Of a stretch of DNA of 64,000 nucleotides, positions 44,742-50,499 are shown in pieces (the stretch's first letter is position 1; each line of letters opens with the position of its first letter). A program made the translations under genes and the position numbers. Source of the DNA: CAYIHX01 sp964363305 (GTDB lineage: Bacteria > Bdellovibrionota > UBA1018); contig CAYIHX010000014.1 of the NCBI GenBank assembly GCA_964363305.1, positions 10,780-74,779 of the forward strand, given 5' to 3'. Under the pieces are notes generated by a model. It was not told where the DNA came from and ran no database searches. It saw only the letters and a program-made list of their open reading frames with translations.

Positions 44742-45026
44742 TTAGTCCACGACGCCGCGAATGAACGCGATGATGCTTGGTGCGCCGAAGCCGATGGCCG
44801 CGCCGAAAATCGCGAGGATCAGGTGATTCCTCGCATTTGGCGAACCAGCGACGAATGACAGCCCCGCGATCACCAAGCCCAGGATCGCCGCCAGTGGCAG
44901 AATCACGGTGATGAGCTTCATCTGAATCGCGGCAAGGCTTCCCTCGACGCTACAGAAACCGAGTTGAGGCAAAAGAAGACCCATGCCGACTACGAGAGTC
45001 GGAAGGGCGAGCTTCGATAATTTCAT
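44742..45026 (-). CDS. VirB2/TrbC-like pilin
   Basis: The 94-residue protein has a long signal peptide (LSKLALPTLVVGMGLLLPQL, cleavage near GFCS-VEG) and two further hydrophobic helices (LITVILPLAAILGLVIAGLS; NHLILAIFGAAIGFGAPSII), as in conjugative pilins. AGGGG lies upstream of the ATG at 45026. It should polymerise into the conjugative pilus. Confidence 0.8.
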   Translation of the reverse strand: MKLSKLALPTLVVGMGLLLPQLGFCSVEGSLAAIQMKLITVILPLAAILGLVIAGLSFVAGSPNARNHLILAIFGAAIGFGAPSIIAFIRGVVD

Positions 45027-45034
45027 AAACACCC

Positions 45035-45394
45035 CTAGGCTCTTGGATAGAGATTCATGAAGATGCTTGTGCCTAAGAGTGGAAATCGAATTTCCATATG
45101 GGACTTGAGATCAGGGAGCAGCTTCCCGGAGCCGACCGGATTCTGAAAACGAACGGCGTTGCTCTCGAGATCTTTCACGGCCTTGGCAAAGATCGTGTAG
45201 CAGCTCAGCGACTCGCGGTTCTTGCAAACGTAATACGGGATGTTCGGGAACATGGTGAGGCGCACGACGTAGTGGCTTTCACCCTCGAACTGCACGGCGA
45301 AGCCTGCGAGCATGGGGTTCTTCAGCTCTCCGTCGATAAGTTTAGCAACGACGAGTTCATACTTCGCAGTTACGACCGCTTGTGGGGTATCCAT
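45035..45394 (-). CDS. Hypothetical protein of the conjugation operon
   Basis: The 119-residue protein starts with MDTPQAVVTAKYELVVAKLI and has no signal peptide. It contains two cysteines (YYVCKNRESLSCYTIF) and a beta-rich pattern. No family is recognised. It sits between the VirB7-like lipoprotein and the pilin. Confidence 0.55.
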   Translation of the reverse strand: MDTPQAVVTAKYELVVAKLIDGELKNPMLAGFAVQFEGESHYVVRLTMFPNIPYYVCKNRESLSCYTIFAKAVKDLESNAVRFQNPVGSGKLLPDLKSHMEIRFPLLGTSIFMNLYPRA

Positions 45395-45476
45395 AAAACC
45401 TCGATTCAAATCATTGAAGCTATTTAAAACGGCAGCCGTCGCCGGTGCGCCGCGAGTGGGTCTTTAGGGCGCGTTA

Positions 45477-45614
45477 CTAAAGATCGTTGAAGCGTCCGAT
45501 GTGATGGAGGTGTTCTCGTGGGGCATCGTCTGCCTTCTTCGCCGCCCCAGTGGTTGTGCAAGCCGAGAGAGCGAGGATGAGGCAGGCAGTCATGGCCAAT
45601 GTGGCGGTCCTCAT
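45477..45614 (-). CDS. Small VirB7-like lipoprotein (45 residues)
   Basis: Translation from an ATG with a perfect AGGAGG seven bases upstream gives RTATLAMTACLILALSACTT and then a short hydrophilic tail ending GRFNDL. The lipobox is LSAC with the modified cysteine at residue 19. Its ATG overlaps the stop of the upstream gene (ATGA). VirB7 proteins are lipoproteins of this size that anchor VirB9 in the outer membrane, so this is the natural candidate. An entry-exclusion TrbK-like role is the alternative. Confidence 0.7.
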   Translation of the reverse strand: MRTATLAMTACLILALSACTTTGAAKKADDAPREHLHHIGRFNDL

Positions 45615-45868
45615 TGCTTTGCCTCCTGTTCAAGCACCACGGCCTTCAGGCTTTCTTGTGCGCTGGGCTCTTTCACGGCTGGTTTTGCATAGGGCACTGC
45701 GCGTGCCTGCTTTTTCACAGCGCAGTGTTGTCGAGGGGCTGGCTCTTCGAGTTGTTTAAGCGCGGTCACAAGGACCGCCAGCACGATAAGGGCCGCGAGC
45801 ATATTACGGGTATAGGGGTGAGCCTGTCGCCAGAGGCGCTCGGCCAGGGATTGTGCGGGTTCCGTCAT
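45611..45868 (-). CDS. Small single-span membrane protein of the conjugation operon
   Basis: The 85-residue protein starts at an ATG preceded by GGAGACTAAA. It has one membrane helix (YTRNMLAALIVLAVLVTALK) and a periplasmic Lys/Ala/Pro-rich tail. It lies between the TraR-like and VirB7-like genes. No family is recognised. Confidence 0.6.
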   Translation of the reverse strand: MTEPAQSLAERLWRQAHPYTRNMLAALIVLAVLVTALKQLEEPAPRQHCAVKKQARAVPYAKPAVKEPSAQESLKAVVLEQEAKQ

Positions 45869-45879
45869 TTTAGTCTCCA

Positions 45880-46320
45880 TCATGCGAACAGTGGATTGAG
45901 GGGTGGCGCGGGGTAGTCGAAGAGAAAGCCGCAAGGGCGTTTTCTTCGCGGGCGCATTGTGGCGTTGGTTTTTTCAGCGTTGTCTTGGCACACAACGCAA
46001 AGCGCGGCGGCGGGCGCGGCGTTCATGCGCGCCATCTCAATGGAATCACCGCAGCCGTCGCACCGCCCAAAATCACCCTGCTCAATTCGTCGAAGGGCGG
46101 CGCGAAGGCGGGCGCCATGCGCCTGGTCCCGTTCATTGAGATCAAGGCGGGTGCCCAGTTCGGCCTCCTCTTTGGCGTGGTCCAAGCCATCAAGCAAAAC
46201 CCTGGGCTGGACTTCGGCGGATTGAAGAAGCTCGCGCTTCAGGGCGGTGGTCCTCTCGGTGAAACTATCTAGCTCCGCCTCGATGCGAGCGCGGAAGTGG
46301 TCGGTCTGGCCTTTCAGCAT
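45880..46320 (-). CDS. TraR/DksA-type zinc-finger protein
   Basis: The 146-residue protein has an N-terminal coiled coil (DHFRARIEAELDSFTERTTA) and a C4 zinc finger of the TraR/DksA kind (CDGCGDSIEMARMNAAPAAA, LCVVCQ). DksA-like proteins bind in the RNA polymerase secondary channel and change promoter response. TraR is a mobile-element member. Its start at 46320 has GAGGAG upstream. As first gene of the conjugation operon it is well placed to tune host transcription during transfer. Confidence 0.85.
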   Translation of the reverse strand: MLKGQTDHFRARIEAELDSFTERTTALKRELLQSAEVQPRVLLDGLDHAKEEAELGTRLDLNERDQAHGARLRAALRRIEQGDFGRCDGCGDSIEMARMNAAPAAALCVVCQDNAEKTNATMRPRRKRPCGFLFDYPAPPLNPLFA

Positions 46321-46656
46321 TCTTATTTCTCCTCGGAGCGAGTTGATTCGCGCCCCTTTCGATAAAGAAGAGTGCAAGTGGCCAGCGTGATCGTGCCAAG
46401 GTCACGGAGGTTGCTGATTTACCGAGGGAATGTTGGAAAAATCAGGTGCACGCCCTCGTATGCGCGAGAACATTTCCAAACGGGATTGCGTTTGCAGATC
46501 TACGGAGTTTCCGAAAACTCCTTTGCTCCCGCCAAGATGGGCTCAAAAGTGGAAAAACGTATCTGCGTCACCCATGAAAAGTGCAAGTTGCACATTATAT
46601 GCACTAGCGCTGGCCGCCTGATTGCCGCTGTGCAATAAGAAAAAGAGGGAGGCCAT
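46321..46656. promoter_or_regulatory. Divergent promoter region between conjugation operon and AAA ATPase
   Basis: This 336-bp spacer separates divergently transcribed units. It contains short dyads, for example TGCAAGTTGCA and TGCACATTATATGCA near 46580-46605, and no convincing gene. A weak open frame crosses it but has no good start. It is a reasonable place for an operator, and perhaps oriT, but I see no defining oriT inverted repeat. Confidence 0.4.
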
Positions 46657-47517
46657 TTGAAGCACGTTCAAACGATCCGCGCATTTATTAAAACCCTTAT
46701 GAGCAGCGAGAATTTTCACGCTCTCGTCGTCCAGAGCCCTCCTGGCTGGGGCAAAAGCACAACCATTGATGCTGCGCTCGGAGAGCTTGAAGTCAATGCT
46801 GTGGTGGCGGGCGCTTATGCAACGCCTTTGCACATTTACAACACGCTCTGCAGTCACCCCGATTCCCTCATTGTTTTTGATGACTGCGCAGGCCTATTTA
46901 GTGATCCCAAATCCATGGCCATCCTGAAGGCGGCGACCTGGCCCAGTACCGGTCCCTCCAGCTCCGCGCCGGCACGGCGGCGGGTTGCATGGGGGAGCAC
47001 CTCCCAGAAGGTTGAGCAGGAGTTCATCGACTTCACGGGGAAGATCATCCTGCTTACGAATGTCGTTCCTGCGGGGAAGGAGACAGAGGCGTTTCTTTCC
47101 CGCTGTCTGAGCTATCGAATCAGCATTGGGCATGAGGAGCTTAAGCAGATGCTGATGGTTGCTGCGGCCTCCTCGGCCCATTTTGCCAAGCCTGAGCTGG
47201 CCCGCGAGGTGGCTAGCTTCCTCTGTGACGACTGCGCAGGCATCGAACTAGCCAAGGTGAACCTACGCACCCTAAAGATGGGCTACGAGCTAGCCATGAC
47301 CCACCCCGAGGGCTGGCGGGAGCTGTTCACCCATCTGCTCCCTCGAGATCAGATCAAAACAGCGGCCCCCGTGGCCCGCATTCTTCAGTCCGGGCTTTCA
47401 GCCAAGGAGCAGGAGGCGCAATTTACGGCCACCACAGGCAAGAGCCGCCGCACCTTTTATAACCTCAAGAAAGAATTGGGCTTAACCCGGCCCTATCGCG
47501 CTAAATCCCCGGACTAA
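46657..47517 (+). CDS. AAA-type ATPase of unknown role
   Basis: The 286-residue protein starts with TTG behind GGGAGG. It has a Walker A (VVQSPPGWGKSTTIDAALGE), Walker B (SLIVFDDCAGLF), sensor-1-like IILLTNVVPAG and a C-terminal helical region with a helix-turn-helix flavour (EAQFTATTGKSRRTFYNLKK). This combination suggests a DNA-acting motor such as a helicase loader or plasmid-type replication or regulatory ATPase. It is transcribed away from the conjugation operon and toward the DGR. Confidence 0.65.
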   Translation: MKHVQTIRAFIKTLMSSENFHALVVQSPPGWGKSTTIDAALGELEVNAVVAGAYATPLHIYNTLCSHPDSLIVFDDCAGLFSDPKSMAILKAATWPSTGPSSSAPARRRVAWGSTSQKVEQEFIDFTGKIILLTNVVPAGKETEAFLSRCLSYRISIGHEELKQMLMVAAASSAHFAKPELAREVASFLCDDCAGIELAKVNLRTLKMGYELAMTHPEGWRELFTHLLPRDQIKTAAPVARILQSGLSAKEQEAQFTATTGKSRRTFYNLKKELGLTRPYRAKSPD

Positions 47518-47620
47518 TTTAGGATTTAAATCGCCCAAGATCTAGCCGAGTGCCTAGCGGTTGGACGGTTTTGAGGGGCCTCGGGTCAATGATTTCGAGC
47601 CCTTGAAAGTCGTAGTAAAT

Positions 47621-47636
47621 TGGTATGGATACTGCT
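47621..47636 (+). promoter_or_regulatory. Sigma-54 (-24/-12) promoter of the DGR variable-protein gene
   Basis: TGGTATGGATACTGCT matches the sigma-54 consensus TGGCACG-N4-TTGCW with the invariant GG and GC at the required spacing; the three mismatches are all pyrimidine transitions. Transcription would start near 47647, about 45 bases before the variable-protein ATG. A sigma-54 activator is encoded 3 kb away on the same element. Confidence 0.6.
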
Positions 47637-47692
47637 ATGATGCGCCGCAAGAGATTATGAATTGGTCCGAACGATTAGGAAGGATGATTTTT

Positions 47693-48313
47693 ATGAAGGC
47701 AAAAATTTTGAGTTTGTTTGTGTTGAGCGCTTCGCTCTTGAGCGTGGGTGCCCAGGCACAAGAAGTCTGTAGGAATCTTGAATCCTGTCGCGCTCTGCGC
47801 GCCCGCGTAGATGCGCGGATTGTTGAACTGGAAGGCGCGCTTCCCACCCGCATCGCTCACGGCGCTAACGGCCTAGAAACGACGTTTACCCGCGACTCCA
47901 GCATCGCCGCCCTGAATGAAGCATGGCGCGATCCCAGCGGCATGATCTGGGGCGACATCGTGACGAACGATGACCACTCGATCCGCTATATGGATCAGTA
48001 CCAAGCAACGACCTACTGCGAGAGCATCGGCGCTACGCTCCCAAGTCGTGAAGACTTCGCCCGTCTCCGCGGCTACATGGGCGCGACAACGGCAGCATCA
48101 GAGTACTCCGGTTCCGGCTACACCCCCCAGGTGCTCCCCAACCTGTACCGCACCGTTGATGGTCGCTCGGTGAGCAACTACTTTTGGTCTTCGTCGGTTC
48201 ACCCCGGCGGCTCCGATTTCGGCTACGTCTTCTTTGGGCGCACGGGCTACGTCGACGACTACGATCGCGATTACGCAGACAGCAGTGCAGTGCGTTGCGT
48301 GGCGCGCCGCTAG
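47693..48313 (+). CDS. DGR variable protein, secreted, DUF1566/C-type-lectin-like
   Basis: The 206-residue protein starts at an ATG with AGGAAGG upstream. It has a Sec signal peptide (AKILSLFVLSASLLSVGAQA). A short helical region precedes a DUF1566-like domain (SGMIWGDIVTNDDHSIRYMD, ATTYCESIGATLPSREDFAR, then NYFWSSS), the same kind of fold used by Legionella and other DGR targets. The last ~42 codons are the variable repeat, ending AVRCVARR. The protein is exported and probably displayed or released as a binding protein with a hypervariable face. A -24/-12 promoter precedes it. Confidence 0.88.
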   Translation: MKAKILSLFVLSASLLSVGAQAQEVCRNLESCRALRARVDARIVELEGALPTRIAHGANGLETTFTRDSSIAALNEAWRDPSGMIWGDIVTNDDHSIRYMDQYQATTYCESIGATLPSREDFARLRGYMGATTAASEYSGSGYTPQVLPNLYRTVDGRSVSNYFWSSSVHPGGSDFGYVFFGRTGYVDDYDRDYADSSAVRCVARR

Positions 48314-48315
48314 CG
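48186..48315 (+). repeat. DGR variable repeat (VR)
   Basis: This 130-bp segment at the end of the variable-protein gene aligns without gaps to the template repeat at 49006-49135. There are 18 differences. At 16 of them the template has A and the VR has G or T; the other two are 48222 (template C, VR G) and 48260 (template G, VR T). The first 21 and last 30 bases are identical. The last block is GC-rich and includes the stop codon, matching the expected initiation-of-mutagenic-homology position. Confidence 0.95.
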
Positions 48316-48344
48316 TGGAAAGTTAATTTGATCATTGGATGATT

Positions 48345-48370
48345 GGACCGGGCGCTCAGCCGCCCGGTCC
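48345..48370 (+). other. Hairpin downstream of VR (10-bp stem)
   Basis: GGACCGGGCG-CTCAGC-CGCCCGGTCC is a perfect 10-bp inverted repeat starting 29 bases after the VR. DGRs such as the Bordetella phage one need a hairpin/cruciform just downstream of the VR for efficient retrohoming. It might instead serve as a terminator for the variable-protein gene, although no T run follows directly. Confidence 0.55.
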
Positions 48371-48389
48371 TGTTTACGTTTTCACCCTC

Positions 48390-48406
48390 AGCGGCCGAAG
48401 GCCGCT
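48390..48406 (+). other. Second hairpin before avd (7-bp stem, GAA loop)
   Basis: AGCGGCC-GAA-GGCCGCT lies 18 bases before the avd start. The short stem with a GAA loop resembles the GAAA-loop hairpin known next to the VR in the Bordetella DGR. It may also affect avd translation, since no ribosome binding site is visible there. Confidence 0.5.
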
Positions 48407-48424
48407 TCGCTCTTAAAAAATTTT

Positions 48425-48847
48425 ATGGCCCGCACCCAGCACCTTCCACTTTATCAGTCTGTTTTTATCTACACGCGCGAAGTGTATCGACTGCGCGCCG
48501 GGTTTCCGAAGTCCATCAAACATGACTTGGGCCAAGAGGTTTGCGAGTCTTCCATCAAGCTTTTGAAGTGCGTAGTGATGGCCAACGGTGCGGTCAAAAA
48601 AGACCGCTATCTGAGTCGATTGATCCTTGAGGTTGAGGTGCAGTGGGCGCTGTTACGACTGCTCTATGAGTTGAAGGCCATAAGCGCCGGGCAGTTCAAG
48701 CTCCTCTCCGAGCGCCTTGCTGACATCACTAAGCAGAGCCATGCGTGGTTCAAGTGGGTGCATGCCCAGGATCGCAAGGACGCCGTCGCTGCCCCTGTAA
48801 AAAAACCACTTGCCGAAGGGCTTCGCCCCGCGCCAAAACAGACCTGA
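48425..48847 (+). CDS. avd: DGR accessory variability determinant, four-helix-bundle protein
   Basis: The 140-residue basic protein (LPLYQSVFIYTREVYRLRAG, FPKSIKHDLGQEVCESSIKL, LEVEVQWALLRLLYELKAIS) is a typical Avd/23S-rRNA-intervening-sequence-like four-helix bundle. Avd binds the reverse transcriptase and template RNA and is needed for mutagenic cDNA synthesis. It lies between VR and TR on the forward strand, the standard place. The C-terminal tail (AAPVKKPLAEGLRPAPKQT) is extended and basic. The start is placed by homology; the frame also opens upstream. Confidence 0.88.
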   Translation: MARTQHLPLYQSVFIYTREVYRLRAGFPKSIKHDLGQEVCESSIKLLKCVVMANGAVKKDRYLSRLILEVEVQWALLRLLYELKAISAGQFKLLSERLADITKQSHAWFKWVHAQDRKDAVAAPVKKPLAEGLRPAPKQT

Positions 48848-49005
48848 GGTCAGTGGCCGGAATCCCTGGTTTTACGGAATCAGGGAGCGTGCCTGACTTT
48901 CCCACGGGAGCCCGACTATGGGGTTTGACTCTGTAGTGATTAATCGAAGCCCAGATCCCGCAAACCAATGCGGCCTTTGGGTGGGTGCAGTAACGGGTGC
49001 ATGGC

Positions 49006-49135
49006 GGTCTTCGTCGGTTCACCCCGACAACTCCAATAACGCCTACGACTTCAATGGGCGCACGGGCAACATCGACAACGACAATCGCGATAACGCAGAC
49101 AACAATGCAGTGCGTTGCGTGGCGCGCCGCTAGCG
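49006..49135 (+). repeat. DGR template repeat (TR)
   Basis: This is the 130-bp template for the VR at 48186-48315. It is rich in AAC and AAT codons (in VR frame: PDNSNNAYDFNGRTGNIDND), as is usual for DGR templates, because A-directed mutagenesis of AAC gives many residues. It contains 33 adenines, of which 16 are changed in the current VR. A frame runs through it from 48918 but I regard that as incidental. The 158 bases between avd and TR contain no gene. Confidence 0.95.
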
Positions 49136-49154
49136 AGGGAATACTGAACTTGGG

Positions 49155-49194
49155 GGCTACCGTGTCTCTAGCGCAAGCGAAGAGCCCGGTAGCC
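49155..49194 (+). terminator. Possible terminator of the avd/TR transcript
   Basis: GGCTACCG and CGGTAGCC form an 8-bp stem with a 24-base loop, followed by TTCTTT, starting 20 bases after the TR. It overlaps the 3-prime end of the convergent reverse transcriptase gene. The long loop makes the call weak. Confidence 0.35.
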
Positions 49195-50463
49195 TTCTTT
49201 GATTTCGTAGGGCGACCAAGAGCCAGAGTCGAGTTCGGGCGGTAGCTCTGGCCCGGCGATGTCTTTTTCAAATCGGCGCAGAGCCTTTTTTCTGAATCCG
49301 TAGCTTTCGGTGTGAACGAGGCTGCCAAAGCGAGAGTTGATGGACGCCAGCTCCTGCTGTCGTGCGCGGTTGGGCAGTGCAAGTGAGAGGGGATGGGGCC
49401 GGATCGTGAGTGGCTGGCCGCCCAGATTGGCGAGTCGTCTCAGTCCTTGAATGAATTTCCATTTCTTCTTTCCGACTGGGAAAAACTGAAGCGGCTGACT
49501 CCGTGGCCCGGCCTGGACGGCGTGGCAGCCGAGGTAGGTGATGCCTTCCTCGAGGCGAACGAGTTTTGTCTTGTCCGGGTTGAGACACTGGAGGCGATGC
49601 TCTTTAAGCCAGGCATCAATGGGCTCGGCCCAGGTGCGCAGGCGATCAGGGCTGCGCTCGATGAGCAGCAGGTCGTCCATGTAGCGCAGGTAGGCCGTGG
49701 GCTTGAGCTGCCGCTGGATGAAGTGATCAAGGGCCGTGAGATAGACGTTCGCACCGAATTGGCTGGTGAGATTGCCAATGGGGAGCCCACGGTCCGGAGG
49801 CTGGCCGAACCAGCTCTTCGCGTCGGGGATCAGCTCGCGGTGGAGGGCTGAGTTTTTGACCTTGGCACCCACGCGGCCGTCATGGAGATAAATGACGCGG
49901 ATGAGGGCTTTGATGGCAGGAAAGGGCGCGTGTTGTTCCATGAGGGAGCAAAGCGTCGGGCGGTGGATGCTGACAAAGAAACGGGCAAGGTCGAGCTGGA
50001 GTACCCAGACGGGGGATCTGCCGCCCCGGCTGATTTCGCGCACCTGGGTTTGGAGGTGCTTCAGCGCCCAGTGGACGCCCTTGCCCTTGCGGCAGGCGAA
50101 GCTTGAGTGGATGAACTTCCGTTCCCAGATGGGCTCCATCACCGTGATGACAAGATGGTGCACCACCCGGTCGCGGAACTCGGCGGCGAAAATCTCCCGG
50201 GGCTTGGGTTCGGTGACCACAAAGCACTTCATCGGTGACGGGCGGTAGGTGCCAGTGTGGATCTCTTTTTGGAGCTGCAGGAGGCTCTGTCCTAGATGCT
50301 TTTCAAAACGGGACTGGCTGGCGTTGGCGGGCTTTTTGAGGCGGCAGGCGCGATAGGCGCGGAGGATTTCCTTAAAGCTCGGCCACGGCTCGTGGGCTCG
50401 TGGGCTCGTGGGCTCGTGGGCTCGTGGGCTCGTGGGCTCGTCATAAGGGCGAGTGTATCGCAT
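49168..50463 (-). CDS. DGR reverse transcriptase
   Basis: The 431-residue protein carries the reverse-transcriptase palm with RKGKGVHWALKHL (RT2), VLQLDLARFFVSI (RT3), GLPIGNLTSQFGANVYL (RT4, with SQ in place of the QG of most retroelements, the DGR hallmark), YLRYMDDLLLI (RT5 catalytic YxDD) and the following NPDKTKLV and YLGC elements. It copies the TR RNA into cDNA with errors at adenines. Unlike the Bordetella archetype, it is convergent with avd and TR. It starts 36 bases after the sigma-54 response regulator gene with no terminator between, so it may be the last gene of that operon. Codons 9-26 are made of an 8-bp tandem repeat. Confidence 0.93.
   Translation of the reverse strand: MRYTRPYDEPTSPRAHEPTSPRAHEPWPSFKEILRAYRACRLKKPANASQSRFEKHLGQSLLQLQKEIHTGTYRPSPMKCFVVTEPKPREIFAAEFRDRVVHHLVITVMEPIWERKFIHSSFACRKGKGVHWALKHLQTQVREISRGGRSPVWVLQLDLARFFVSIHRPTLCSLMEQHAPFPAIKALIRVIYLHDGRVGAKVKNSALHRELIPDAKSWFGQPPDRGLPIGNLTSQFGANVYLTALDHFIQRQLKPTAYLRYMDDLLLIERSPDRLRTWAEPIDAWLKEHRLQCLNPDKTKLVRLEEGITYLGCHAVQAGPRSQPLQFFPVGKKKWKFIQGLRRLANLGGQPLTIRPHPLSLALPNRARQQELASINSRFGSLVHTESYGFRKKALRRFEKDIAGPELPPELDSGSWSPYEIKEGYRALRLR
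50387..50440. repeat. 8-bp tandem repeat inside the reverse transcriptase start
   Basis: Six perfect copies of CGAGCCCA (coding strand) plus a partial seventh encode the peptide repeat TSPRAHEP. Eight is not a multiple of three, so gain or loss of one unit shifts the frame. The ATG at 50463 is in frame with the present six units; another ATG at 50444 is in a different frame. No in-frame start lies between the repeat and the RT domain. Confidence 0.9.
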
Positions 50464-50499
50464 CTGAACGGGTTTAACACGCGCTGATGCGGTTAGGAA

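Noticed and set aside
45424..45633. 69-residue reverse frame
   Set aside because: It is a shadow of the VirB7-like lipoprotein gene, which has the ribosome binding site, lipobox and overlap.
46385..46398. Sigma-54-like site TGGCACGATCACGC in front of the conjugation operon
   Set aside because: The -24 part is perfect, but the GC of the -12 part is one base too close, a spacing not tolerated by sigma-54.
46372..46638. 88-residue forward frame in the divergent promoter region
   Set aside because: Starts with GTG without a ribosome binding site, has no recognisable domain and covers dyad-rich regulatory sequence.
48918..49133. Open frame through the template repeat
   Set aside because: It is the VR-related frame of the TR, with no start signal; DGR templates are read as RNA and the frame is kept only because the TR mirrors the VR.
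49168..50463. Reverse transcriptase belonging to a retron or group II intron
   Set aside because: The SQ in RT4, the adjacent Avd and the TR/VR pair with adenine-specific changes identify a DGR; no msr/msd or intron structure is seen.
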